A stretch of 64,000 nt of DNA from Jiella soli (lineage in GTDB: Bacteria; Pseudomonadota; Alphaproteobacteria; Rhizobiales; Rhizobiaceae). The translations under genes were made by a program, and so were the position numbers. The notes beneath the pieces are model-generated. The model was not told where the DNA came from. It saw nothing but the letters and a program-made list of their open reading frames with translations, and searched no databases. The DNA lies in the NCBI RefSeq assembly GCF_020615385.1, contig NZ_JAJAVB010000035.1:1-64000 (forward strand). Reading direction: 5' to 3'. This document shows, piece by piece, positions 32,875-43,363 of this stretch (position 1 is the stretch's first letter; the number at the start of each line of letters is the position of its first letter).

Positions 32875-33582
32875 TCAGGCTGCGACCGAAAGCGCCTCGT
32901 CCTGGACCGCAGGCCTCTCCTCCCGGCGATGATGGCCGAGAATGCCGATCTCATAGGCAAGGCTCGCCGCCTCCGCCCGTGCCCGGTCGAGGCCCGGCGC
33001 GATCTCGTCCGGCAGCGTGAAGATCGTCCCGCCATAGAGGAAGGGCGCCTCGTAGGCCGCGCGCTGGACCAGACCGATCGGCAGGCGACGGGCGTGGCTC
33101 GTCTCGATGATCGTCTCGACATTGCGGGCGATGCGGCTCGGGATCGTCGTCACGGCGGTGGCGACGAAGCACCAGTCGCGTCCGCGCCGGCCATAGCCGG
33201 CATCTTCCGTCAGCATGTTGTCGGTCTCGACCGCATATCGGGCGGACAGGGGCGAGAAGCGGACGGGGATCAGCGCACGGTCGGCCTGGCGGGCGGCGGC
33301 CTGAATCGTCGAGCCCATGTCGCCGGCGTCGATCACGGCGAAGTCGCCGCGCCGGCGGGCGCCGCGGACCAGCCGCTCGATCTCGCCTTCGTCGCGCGTG
33401 CGCTCGACGCAGATGCGCTTCGGGCTGCCGGCGAGTTTCGCCCAGGCGGAGAGATCGCCGTCGCGGGCGGCATCGATGAGAATGACGGGGATTTCGGCGG
33501 CGGCGGCAACGCTGGCAAGAGTCAGGGCCAAGGTCGAGGTACCCGACGTCTTGAGCGAGCCGATGGAAACGACAGGAAGCAT
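32875..33582 (-). CDS. ParA-like protein with degenerate P-loop
   Basis: A 235-residue protein with the overall order of a ParA/VirC1-like ATPase: VVSIGSLKTSGTSTLALTLA at the N-terminus, IPVILIDAARDGDLSAWAKL (Walker A' region with Asp), RRGDFAVIDAGDMGS (Walker B-like) and ALIPVRFSPLSARYA. In an active ParA the P-loop is K-G-G-x-G-K-S/T. Here K11 is kept but the rest reads T-S-G-T-S-T, so the second Gly pair and the P-loop Lys are lost. ATP hydrolysis is doubtful. It may be a regulatory or scaffold homologue. It converges with the DUF4424 gene and is followed upstream by the TakP-like genes. Confidence 0.65.
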   Translation of the reverse strand: MLPVVSIGSLKTSGTSTLALTLASVAAAAEIPVILIDAARDGDLSAWAKLAGSPKRICVERTRDEGEIERLVRGARRRGDFAVIDAGDMGSTIQAAARQADRALIPVRFSPLSARYAVETDNMLTEDAGYGRRGRDWCFVATAVTTIPSRIARNVETIIETSHARRLPIGLVQRAAYEAPFLYGGTIFTLPDEIAPGLDRARAEAASLAYEIGILGHHRREERPAVQDEALSVAA

Positions 33583-33797
33583 GAAGGGGCTCTCATTGGC
33601 GCGGGCAGGACGTGCCCGCGGGATGGGACTCTGGCGATCGCCCGCGGCGGTGGCGGCATTGCCGCACCGCCGGGACCGGCCCCGCGCCCTTGGGAGAAAG
33701 GCGATCGGTTCCGGTCTTCGGATCTGCGGTGATTGTTCCCCGTCATGGTTAACGAGAAGTTAACCAGGCCGCGCCGCGTTAAGCTCTCGGCAAGGAA

Positions 33798-33831
33798 AAG
33801 GCCCGGCACGCGGGAATGCGTGCCGGGCCTT
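33798..33831 (-). terminator. Rho-independent terminator of the first TakP-like gene
   Basis: AAGGCCCGGCACGC (33798-33811) and GCGTGCCGGGCCTT (33818-33831) form a perfect 14-bp stem with a six-base loop. On the minus strand TTTTCCTT follows. It lies 38 bases after the stop of the gene at 33870-34982. Confidence 0.8.
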
Positions 33832-33869
33832 GGAGCCGAAATGCCGGATGCTGCGAGGAGGCAGAGCCC

Positions 33870-34988
<1,119 letters not shown>

Positions 34989-35186
34989 TCAGATCTCCCT
35001 GGGCGTCGCGGACGGTTGATCGTCGGCGACCGATTGGCGAAGGGTCCGGCCGGGCGGCCGGATCGTCTGTCGTCGTCGGTCCGGCGGTCTTTTGCCGGGT
35101 CCCTCACGCGGATGGTAGGCTGCGCTTTCGTTCCGGCAATCGGCCGCGGCGAGAGCCACGGCCGGGATGCCGGCCTTGGCGGGGCC

Positions 35187-36302
35187 TCAGCCCTTCAACA
35201 GCGTGCCGTTGCGCTGCTGGATCATCATGAAGGTGTCGAAGGTGTATTCGGAGAGCTGCGCCCAGAGATAGGCGTCGTTCTTGAACGCGTTCTGGCTGTC
35301 GAGCAGCGTCTTGTAGTCAGCGTTCTCGGCCGCGATCTCCTTGTGGACCTCCTGAGCGGCCTTGAAGCTCGCCTCCATGATGTCCTGGCTGAACGGGCGC
35401 AGCTTGGCGCCCTGGGCCACGAGACGCTTCAGCGCTGCGGGATTCTTGTAGTCGTAGTCGGCAAGCATCGCGCAGTTGGCCGCCTGGCTCGCCGCCTGGA
35501 GCAGCGCCTGATAGTTTTTCGGCAGCGAGTTCCACTTGTCGAGATTGACCATCAGGTGGAGCGACGCTCCGCCCTCCCACCAGGCCGGATAGTAGTAGAA
35601 CGGTGCGACCTTCACGAAGCCGAGCTTCTCGTCGTCATAGGGCCCGACAAACTCGACCGCATCCAGCGTGCCGCGCTCAAGCGAGGCGTAGATGTCGCCC
35701 GCCGCGATCTGCTGCGGCACGACGCCGAGCTTCTCGACGACGCGACCGGCGAGACCGGCGATCCTCAGCTTCAGGCCCTTGAGATCGTCGAGCGTGTTGA
35801 TCTCCTTGCGGTACCAGCCGCCCATCTGGGCGCCGGTATTGCCTGCCGGCATCGCATAGATGCCGTTCTTGGCGTAGAAAGTGTTCAGGAGATCGTTGCC
35901 GCCGCCCTCGTAGAACCAGGCGTTCATCTGGCGGGCGTTGAGGCCGAAGGGCACGGCGGTGCCGAAGGCATAGGCCGGATTCTTGCCGACATAGTAGTAG
36001 GAAGCGGTGTGGCCGAGTTCGACCGTGTCGTTCTGCACTGCGTCGAGCACCTGGCCGCCCGGCACGATCTCGCCGGCCGCGAAGACCTGGATGTCGAACT
36101 GGCCGTCCGACACGTCATGCACGTATTTGGCGATCTTCTCGGCCGTGCCGTAGAGCGTGTCCAGCGATTTCGGGAAGGACGAGGTCACCCGCCACTGGAT
36201 CTTGGGATTGCTCTGCGCGATGGCCGGGGCCGCGAGGGTCGACGCGATGCCGAAGCCGGCCGCGCCGGTGGCGGCGCCACCGAGGAATTTCCGTCTGTCC
36301 AT
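35187..36302 (-). CDS. TRAP substrate-binding protein, TakP-like (copy 2)
   Basis: A 371-residue paralogue of copy 1. The Tat signal is MDRRKFLGGAATGAAGFGIA to APAIAQ. Mature motifs are [60 protein letters not shown] and [20 protein letters not shown]. Compared with copies 1 and 3, the pocket-lining stretch before PYDDEK reads EFVG instead of EWIG or EWVG, and QMCHTA becomes ELGHTA, so ligand preference may differ. The ATG at 36302 is chosen because the Tat motif starts there; upstream codons are Arg-rich and unrelated. Confidence 0.9.
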   Translation of the reverse strand: MDRRKFLGGAATGAAGFGIASTLAAPAIAQSNPKIQWRVTSSFPKSLDTLYGTAEKIAKYVHDVSDGQFDIQVFAAGEIVPGGQVLDAVQNDTVELGHTASYYYVGKNPAYAFGTAVPFGLNARQMNAWFYEGGGNDLLNTFYAKNGIYAMPAGNTGAQMGGWYRKEINTLDDLKGLKLRIAGLAGRVVEKLGVVPQQIAAGDIYASLERGTLDAVEFVGPYDDEKLGFVKVAPFYYYPAWWEGGASLHLMVNLDKWNSLPKNYQALLQAASQAANCAMLADYDYKNPAALKRLVAQGAKLRPFSQDIMEASFKAAQEVHKEIAAENADYKTLLDSQNAFKNDAYLWAQLSEYTFDTFMMIQQRNGTLLKG

Positions 36303-36471
36303 GAATGCCTCCCTGAATGCACGGCGCCGCCTGCAGCGGCGGCGCGCGGTCCTCGCCGGCTCCCCCGGCAATTCGCGCGCGACCTTAAGCATGAGGGACG
36401 AAAAGGCAAGCGGGTGCGGGACTTCGGCGCATGTCCCCGCAGGCAAGAGGCGCCGGGACGGGAAACGAAAT

Positions 36472-36501
36472 CGAGCCCGCGAGAGACCATTCGCGGGCTC
36501 G
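36472..36501 (-). terminator. Terminator between TakP-like copies 3 and 2
   Basis: CGAGCCCGCGA (36472-36482) pairs perfectly with TCGCGGGCTCG (36491-36501). On the minus strand ATTTCGTTT follows. It lies 40 bases after the stop of copy 3, so the copies are probably separate or attenuated transcripts. Confidence 0.65.
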
Positions 36502-36542
36502 CCGGAACGACCGGACAGCGGTGACCGCCGCCGGCAGACGGA

Positions 36543-37661
<1,119 letters not shown>

Positions 37662-37929
37662 TTACTAATTTTGGTGTCCGGGATGCGGCTTTTTCTTTGA
37701 TCACACCCCATCTTCCTGAATATCCGACCGCTTCCCATTGGGGAAGGCGCCATGACGGCAGATCCCGCGCCGGAGATGGGCAGCGGCGGAACCGATGGAG
37801 CGCAGCTGGACGTTCGAGATGGTCCGGTCGCTTTTGCGGCGACAGGGCCGCCGCGCGCCCTCGTGCTGGCCCAGCGCGATAGCCGCGCCTAAGCCGGGAA
37901 CACGAGGAACAGCGATGCGTTGGCCGTAG

Positions 37930-39039
37930 ATGTCGATCCGAACCATCATCTTCGCCGCGCTCGCGATCGCCGGGCTCCTGTCGACCAGCATTGCGCAAGC
38001 GCAGACCGGCGCGAACGACGGGAGGGACGCCGAGCGGCAGCTGCGCGTCGGCATCGTCGAGCGCCCGCCCTTCGCGATGCAGTCCGACAGCGGCGGCTGG
38101 ACCGGGATCGGCATCGACCTCTGGCGAATGATCGCCGAGACGAACGCGTATTCCTATGATTTCGTCAGACTGCCGGGCGACGGGCACGACGCAGTCGCCG
38201 ACGGGAAGGTGGACATCGCCCTGCCGGTCACCGCGACGCCCCAGGGAGCGCGGACGGTCGACTACACGATGCCGTTCTTCACCGCGACGCTCGGGGCCGC
38301 CGGCATCCACAGCGTCGACCCGGTCGCCATCGCCAAGACCTTCGTGTCCTGGCAGTTCCTTCGCATCGTCCTCCTGATCACGGCGCTCCTCTTGGTCGTC
38401 GGCGCGATCATGTGGGCGATCGAACGTAAGAAAAACGCCGAGGAGTTCGGGGCGGCCGACGACGGGGTCGGCCGCCTTCGCGGCTGCCTGCACGGGATCG
38501 GCAACGGCTTCTGGTGGTCGGGCGTCACCATGACCACGATCGGCTATGGCGACAAGGCGCCAAAGACCATGCTCGGACGCGGCGTCGCAATGCTCTGGAT
38601 GCTGGTGGCCATGGCGCTGACATCGAGCCTGACGGCCTCGATCGTCGCCGCGACCAACCTGCAGACGCTCGGGCGGCTCCAGCTGCCGGGTGATCTGACG
38701 GGCAAAAGCCTCGGCGCCGTCGAAGGCTCGACGACCGCCGCCTTCCTGCGGTCGGAAGGCTTCCCGTTCCAGACGTTCGACGACATGGGCGCGGCATTGC
38801 GAGCCGTTGCCGACGATCGCATCGAAGCGGCCGTCGGACCGGTTCCGCTGCTGCGGCAGACCAACAAGTCCGAGCGCACCAAGCTGACCGTCTCGCCCTC
38901 CGGGGCCAACCCTGTCAGCGTCACCTTTGCGCTGCCGCGGCTGTCGCCATTGCGCGAGCCGGTGAACGTGTCGATCCTCCAGCTCACGACGGACAGCATG
39001 TGGACCGATCTCGTGGAGCGCTACGCCCCGGACCACTGA
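37930..39039 (+). CDS. GluR0-like ligand-gated potassium channel
   Basis: A 369-residue protein with the architecture of prokaryotic ionotropic glutamate receptors: a signal peptide (IIFAALAIAGLLSTSIAQAQ), binding lobe 1 (about 37-135, LRVGIVERPPFAMQ to GWTGIGIDLWRMIAE), TM1 (about 143-165, FLRIVLLITALLLVVGAIMW), pore loop GFWWSGVTMTTIGYGDKAP with the K+ selectivity filter TIGYGD (203-208), TM2 (about 218-243) and binding lobe 2 (LGAVEGSTTAAFLRSEGFPF, AVADDRIEAAVG). The filter matches K+ channels, so an amino acid or other ligand should gate K+ flow. The ligand is unknown. It precedes a PuuD-like gene by about 100 bases. Confidence 0.88.
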   Translation: MSIRTIIFAALAIAGLLSTSIAQAQTGANDGRDAERQLRVGIVERPPFAMQSDSGGWTGIGIDLWRMIAETNAYSYDFVRLPGDGHDAVADGKVDIALPVTATPQGARTVDYTMPFFTATLGAAGIHSVDPVAIAKTFVSWQFLRIVLLITALLLVVGAIMWAIERKKNAEEFGAADDGVGRLRGCLHGIGNGFWWSGVTMTTIGYGDKAPKTMLGRGVAMLWMLVAMALTSSLTASIVAATNLQTLGRLQLPGDLTGKSLGAVEGSTTAAFLRSEGFPFQTFDDMGAALRAVADDRIEAAVGPVPLLRQTNKSERTKLTVSPSGANPVSVTFALPRLSPLREPVNVSILQLTTDSMWTDLVERYAPDH

Positions 39040-39140
39040 GCGGGCGATCCCGGCGCTTCGGGCCCGGCGGCATCGACAAGCCGGCCTGCGACCCTTATCT
39101 CGACGCCGGCCTTCTTTCTTTCGCGCCGATCGGATCCTCG

Positions 39141-39902
39141 ATGTCTGCCTCCCCCATCCTTGTCGCCGTCCCTGCGGATGTCCGCGAATTCGAGAACTAC
39201 CGCTGGCACGCAACGCCCGATACCTATCTGAAGGCGCTGGCGCGCGTCGCGGGAGCGGTCCCGGTGATCGTCCCGGCGATGGAGGAGGAGTTCTCCGTCG
39301 ACGCCCTGCTCGACCGGGTCGACGGCCTGCTGATGACCGGCTCGGCCTCGAACGTCCACCCCGACCGCTATGGGGTCGCGCCGAGCGTTGCCCACGAGCC
39401 CTTCGACCCCGACCGCGACCGGCTGACCGAGGCCCTGATCCGTGGTGCGATCGAGAAGGGCGTGCCGCTCCTGTGCGTGTGCCGCGGCCATCAGGAGCTG
39501 AACGTCGCGCTCGGCGGGACGCTCGCGACCGAGATCCAGGAACTCGACGGCCGGATGGATCACCGCGCCCTGCCGAACCGGGAACAGCGCGAGCGCTTCG
39601 CGGTCCGCCACGACGTCGCGATCGCGCCGGCCGGCAAACTGGCCGGCATCGTCGGCGCCGAGACGATCCGGGTGAATTCGCTGCACCGCCAGGCGATCGA
39701 CCGGCTTGCCGACGGCCTCGCAGTCGAGGCGAGCGCGCCGGACGGAACCGTCGAGGCGGTTTCGGTCGAAGGCGCGAAGGCTTTCGCCCTCGGGGTCCAA
39801 TGGCATCCGGAATATTGGGCGGAAACCGACGCGCCCTCGGCCGCGATCTTCGAGGCCTTCGGCGCGGCGTGCCGGGCGCATCGCGACGCAAAGCGGACGT
39901 AG
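39141..39902 (+). CDS. Gamma-glutamyl hydrolase family protein (PuuD-like)
   Basis: A 253-residue class I amidotransferase-fold enzyme of the peptidase C26 group, which cleaves gamma-glutamyl bonds, as PuuD does with gamma-glutamyl-GABA. Seen are GLLMTGSASNVHPDRYG, VPLLCVCRGHQELNVALGG with the nucleophile Cys in C-R-G-H-Q, IRVNSLHRQAID and GVQWHPEYWAETDAPS with the catalytic His and Glu. The ATG at 39141 starts the family sequence; upstream in-frame codons overlap the channel gene end. Being next to a glutamate-receptor-like channel is suggestive but may be chance. Confidence 0.88.
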   Translation: MSASPILVAVPADVREFENYRWHATPDTYLKALARVAGAVPVIVPAMEEEFSVDALLDRVDGLLMTGSASNVHPDRYGVAPSVAHEPFDPDRDRLTEALIRGAIEKGVPLLCVCRGHQELNVALGGTLATEIQELDGRMDHRALPNREQRERFAVRHDVAIAPAGKLAGIVGAETIRVNSLHRQAIDRLADGLAVEASAPDGTVEAVSVEGAKAFALGVQWHPEYWAETDAPSAAIFEAFGAACRAHRDAKRT

Positions 39903-39968
39903 CGGGCGCGCGGCCCGACCGGCCGGCAGAGGGCGGCGCCGTCCATATGGCGGCATCCGGGCCTTGGC

Positions 39969-40616
39969 TCAGCCGGACGCGATCTCGTCCAGCACGCCGT
40001 CGAGGTCGGCCCGCAGGAGGGCGGTGAGAAACCTAGGATAATCCTTGCGGTCGACGAGGCTCGCCAGCCTCTCGGCCTCCCGGCCGAGGCCGAGCTTGCC
40101 GGCCGCCTCCAGCGCGCGGGCGTCGGCGAAGGGGTAAAGCTCCTCCCAGGCGATCTGCACCTCCCGGAAGAAGATGTCGGCCCCGGTGTCGCCGATTCCC
40201 TTGAACGCCTTCAGGAGGCGCCGTTCCTCGGCGGGGTCGCGGCCGGCGGCCTCGCGCAATTTCCTGAGGTCGCCGCCATAGTCGGAAAGGCAATGGTCGG
40301 CCATGTCCTGAAGAAAGCGCGAGGTCTTCTCGTCGAAACGGGCATAGCCGTTGCGGTTGAGGATGATCACGCGCTCCTTCCAGGTGGCCTCGGCCATGTG
40401 GTCGGCGGTCGTCAGCCCGGCATCCTTCAGCGCTTTGGCGGCACGCAGCGCCTGATCCGCCGAGATGCGTGCCGAGAAGAGGTTTGCCGCAACCAGCCAC
40501 AGGAACAGCGGCATCGGCGTGTTCCGCTCAAGGTCGAGACCCATTTCCCCGGCGAAGGTCTTGTCCGTCCGCTCGAGCAGCGTGCGGACGATCGCCTCTG
40601 CATCCCGGCCGCCCAT
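39969..40616 (-). CDS. HhH-GPD superfamily endonuclease/glycosylase-like protein
   Basis: A 215-residue helical protein resembling the endonuclease III superfamily. PMPLFLWLVAANLFSARISA matches the first conserved helix pair, ERVIILNRNGYARFDEKTS an inner helix, and LLKAFKGIGDTGADIFFREV the helix-hairpin-helix (G-I-G-D-T-G-A). The Lys typical of bifunctional glycosylases is not obvious, and the C-terminal iron-sulphur cysteines of Nth are absent. It may process damaged DNA; the base substrate is unknown. Three bases separate it from the HdeD-like gene upstream, so they are probably co-transcribed. Confidence 0.72.
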   Translation of the reverse strand: MGGRDAEAIVRTLLERTDKTFAGEMGLDLERNTPMPLFLWLVAANLFSARISADQALRAAKALKDAGLTTADHMAEATWKERVIILNRNGYARFDEKTSRFLQDMADHCLSDYGGDLRKLREAAGRDPAEERRLLKAFKGIGDTGADIFFREVQIAWEELYPFADARALEAAGKLGLGREAERLASLVDRKDYPRFLTALLRADLDGVLDEIASG

Positions 40617-40619
40617 GGC

Positions 40620-41225
40620 TCAAATCCGCGATGCCGGCGGGTTGTTGCGTGCGTCGAGCGCCGAGAACAGAAGGCCGAAGCCCGAGGTCATGAAGGAAAT
40701 GCCGAGGAAGACGCCGACCGCCCACACCGCCGTGCCGGGCAGTCCGAAGATCAGGAAGACGGCGAGAACGATGTCGATGATGCCGGAGAGGACGACCAGC
40801 CAGAAGCGGCCGGTGGAGGTGCGAAGCGCCCGGGCGATCGACAGGTTGAAAATGCCCGAGAGAAGGAAGAAGGCGGCGAGCAGCCAGGTCAGCGTCACCG
40901 CGCCGGCCAGCGGATCGTAGATGATCACTCCGCCAAGGATGATCGCCAGCACGGCAAGGAGAATGCTCGAGAGAAAGCCCGGTGCGCCCCTCGCCCGGAA
41001 TGCCGAGATCAGGCCGACGATGCCGCCGAAGATCAGGAGCCAGCCGAAGAACAGCGTCGAGGCGAGAGTCGCGACGAAGGGTGCGAGGATGGCCAGGAAA
41101 CCGACGACGATCATCAGCCCGCCCTGGAAGGCGTAGGACTTCCAGTGATCGTGGAGGTGCCGCTGGACCTTTCGCGTCACGTCGCGCTGGGTTGCTGCGT
41201 CCATTCTGTCCGGATCGATGGTCAT
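40620..41225 (-). CDS. HdeD/DUF308 family membrane protein
   Basis: A 201-residue inner-membrane protein with six probable helices in three pairs, each with a short loop: SYAFQGGLMIVVGFLAILAP, LASTLFFGWLLIFGGIVGLI, GFLSSILLAVLAIILGGVII, and later AVTLTWLLAAFFLLSGIFNL, LVVLSGIIDIVLAVFLIF and TAVWAVGVFLGISFMTSGFG. This is the DUF308 duplication seen in HdeD, which helps acid resistance at high cell density in E. coli. A GC hairpin (41243-41265) lies in the leader just before the ATG. Confidence 0.85.
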   Translation of the reverse strand: MTIDPDRMDAATQRDVTRKVQRHLHDHWKSYAFQGGLMIVVGFLAILAPFVATLASTLFFGWLLIFGGIVGLISAFRARGAPGFLSSILLAVLAIILGGVIIYDPLAGAVTLTWLLAAFFLLSGIFNLSIARALRTSTGRFWLVVLSGIIDIVLAVFLIFGLPGTAVWAVGVFLGISFMTSGFGLLFSALDARNNPPASRI

Positions 41226-41347
41226 TTCGGGGCTCCCTCGCCGGGGGAACCGCGTGCGGTCCCCCGTCCCTCTCGTCTAACGGTCAAATGTCGCGCGCGG
41301 TGCGCGGTTCCAGCCCGCAAGAGCGGACCGGCCAGCCAGCGCAAGGG

Positions 41348-41932
41348 TCAGGCGTGTCGGCTGAGACTGCGCGTCGTGTCCAGGAGCTTGTCGACGAGCG
41401 TTTCCAGATTGGTCCGCGCGACGTCGTCGGCGAGACGGCCGTCTTCGTCGAAGCCTGTTGCCGCATTCGGCACGCTGCATTGCTGGGTGATGACGTCGGC
41501 ACCGAGCGCCCGCATGACGATGCGCACCGCCTCCAGCGCCCGCATGCCGCCGAACCGTCCGGATGAGGCCGAGGCGAGGCCGACGACGAGCCCCTTGAAC
41601 GGCTGGACCGGGCGCCCCTGGACCTTGCGAACGCGGCTCGTCCAGTCGATGGCGTTCTTCAGGAGCGGCGGGATCGAGTGATTGTATTCGGGGCTCACGA
41701 TCAGGAGGCCGTCCTGCGCCGCGATGCGCTGGGCCAGAAGCTGCGCGTTCTGCGGAACACCGCTCTCGGTTTCCAGGTCCCCGTCGTAGATCGGCAGCGG
41801 GTAGTCGGACAGGTCGAGCCGGGCCACCACCGCGTCCGTCAGCGACAGGATGCGCGTCGCCTCGGCGGCGAGCTTGCGATTGTGCGAGCCGACCCGGAGC
41901 GAGCCCGGCAGGACGAGGATGTTGGCGCTCAA
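41348..41932 (-). CDS. NADPH-dependent FMN reductase family protein
   Basis: A 194-residue flavodoxin-fold protein. ILVLPGSLRVGSHNRKLAAEA is the FMN phosphate loop (G-S-x-R-x-x-S/N), LLIVSPEYNHSIPPLLKNAID the second flavin loop (S-P-E-Y-N), and LASASSGRFGGMRALEAVRI the third. The start is taken as TTG at 41932 because similarity begins there and it overlaps the upstream methyltransferase stop (TTGA, 41929-41932), a coupled arrangement. Members are azo-, chromate- or quinone reductases; the substrate is not set by sequence. Confidence 0.85.
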   Translation of the reverse strand: MSANILVLPGSLRVGSHNRKLAAEATRILSLTDAVVARLDLSDYPLPIYDGDLETESGVPQNAQLLAQRIAAQDGLLIVSPEYNHSIPPLLKNAIDWTSRVRKVQGRPVQPFKGLVVGLASASSGRFGGMRALEAVRIVMRALGADVITQQCSVPNAATGFDEDGRLADDVARTNLETLVDKLLDTTRSLSRHA

Positions 41933-42585
41933 GAAGGATGCGCCTCGCTGACATCGGCCTCGGTCGCGGAGGCAGCGTCGCTTTTTCCGACTCCGTCCTG
42001 CGAATAGATCCAGACCCGGGCCGGCGGCACGTTGTTCCAGACGCGCGGCGAGGAGGACACGGTGAAGACGCCTGGCACGGAGCGGACCGGCGGGGTCAGC
42101 ATGTAGGAGAGCTGGGTGAGGTTCCCGCCCGGCCTCAGCCTCTTGAAGTAGTCGACGAAGAGCTTCTGGCGTTTTTCCTGAGGGAAGCTGACGATGGGGA
42201 TCGCAAAGAGGATCGCGGCGAACTTCTCGCCGGCCCGGCTGCCCAGCGTCTTGTCGAGATTGAAGCCGTCGCCCTGGATGACGTCGACCTTCGGGAAACG
42301 GCGCTTCAGCTTGCGGGCGAAGTCGGCATCGTACTCGATCGAGGTGATGCGCTCGGGCGCGACGCCCTGTTCCAGGAGCGTGCGGGTGACGACACCCAGG
42401 CCCGGGCCGAGTTCGAGGATCGGGCCGTCGAGCTCGGTCGTGGCGTGCTTCACCATCATGCCGCAATAGGAGCGGCTCGACGGCGCCACGGCCCCCATCT
42501 TGATCGGATGGCGCACCCAGGTCGCCAGAAAGGGCAACCAGTCGCTCTCGCGCCTGCCGAAATCCGCGTCAGTCTTGCTCGCCAT
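41929..42585 (-). CDS. PmtA-like SAM-dependent methyltransferase (copy 2)
   Basis: A 218-residue class I methyltransferase of the rhizobial phospholipid N-methyltransferase type. The N-terminal membrane-facing segment is LPFLATWVRHPIKMGAVAPS followed by SRSYCGMMV. The SAM motif I is PILELGPGLGVVTRTLLEQG, then ITSIEYDADFARKLKRRFPK and VIQGDGFNL. PmtA methylates phosphatidylethanolamine towards phosphatidylcholine; whether this copy does so is uncertain. It is preceded by a paralogue (45-base gap) and coupled to the FMN reductase. Confidence 0.82.
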   Translation of the reverse strand: MASKTDADFGRRESDWLPFLATWVRHPIKMGAVAPSSRSYCGMMVKHATTELDGPILELGPGLGVVTRTLLEQGVAPERITSIEYDADFARKLKRRFPKVDVIQGDGFNLDKTLGSRAGEKFAAILFAIPIVSFPQEKRQKLFVDYFKRLRPGGNLTQLSYMLTPPVRSVPGVFTVSSSPRVWNNVPPARVWIYSQDGVGKSDAASATEADVSEAHPS

Positions 42586-42629
42586 CGGAAAACTCTCTTG
42601 CCTGTGGGCCCGACCGGTGACCGCTCGCC

Positions 42630-43256
42630 TTACGCCGCCCGGTAGACGAGGACGCGCGCAGGCGGAAGATTGCGCTTCACCCACGGGCTCGTCTGCAGCT
42701 GCGCCTCGATCCGCTCCGGCTTCACCGGCAGCGTCAGCGCATAGGAAAACTGGATGAACGGGGCGCCAGGCCGCATCTCCTTCAGCGAGCCGCCGACGAC
42801 CTGCTCGCGCTTGCCGTCGGGCTTGGTGAACAGCGGTAGGCTGGAGACGACGGCCTCCAGGCGGCACCCATCGAGCCAGGGGCCGAGCGTGACTGCGGCG
42901 TCGTAGGCATCGCCCTGAATGACGTGCGCCTTAGGGAACCGCGCCTTGAGCAGGACGCAGAATTCGCGGCTGTACTCGACGAGCACGAGAGCGGATTCCG
43001 GCACGCCGCGATCCACGAGACACTGGGTGACGACGCCGGTGCCGGGTCCGAGCTCGAGCACCCTCGACGTCTCGTCGAAAGCGGAGGGATCGGGCACATA
43101 GGCGGCCATTGCCCGGCCGAGGCTGCGCGAAGAGGGCGATACGGCGCCCATGATCAGCGGACGCTGCAGCCAGCCTTTAAAGAAGCGCGCCTCGTCGCTG
43201 ACCTTGAGGCGGGGGCGCGGGCTTCGTCTCGGCCGCGGCTGCGGAATGTCCAGCAC
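42630..43256 (-). CDS. PmtA-like SAM-dependent methyltransferase (copy 1)
   Basis: A 208-residue paralogue of the next gene, in the same order: FFKGWLQRPLIMGAVSPSSR, RVLELGPGTGVVTQCLVDRG, LVLVEYSREFCVLLKARFPK, VIQGDAYDA and PFIQFSYALTLPVKPERIEA. The basic start (PQPRPRRSPRPRLKV) could bind acidic phospholipid. Tandem methyltransferases could divide the steps from phosphatidylethanolamine to mono-, di- and trimethyl forms; this is inference. Alternatively they belong to the wider KsgA-like group with other targets. Confidence 0.82.
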   Translation of the reverse strand: MLDIPQPRPRRSPRPRLKVSDEARFFKGWLQRPLIMGAVSPSSRSLGRAMAAYVPDPSAFDETSRVLELGPGTGVVTQCLVDRGVPESALVLVEYSREFCVLLKARFPKAHVIQGDAYDAAVTLGPWLDGCRLEAVVSSLPLFTKPDGKREQVVGGSLKEMRPGAPFIQFSYALTLPVKPERIEAQLQTSPWVKRNLPPARVLVYRAA

Positions 43257-43363
43257 CAGGTTTCCTCCGTCCTCGGAAAGGCGATTCGCGTCGTATCGCC
43301 TTGATGCCTGCCCGACGTAAACCTTTCACGACGGGCAGCAAGGCCGAACGGACTTAGTGCGCG

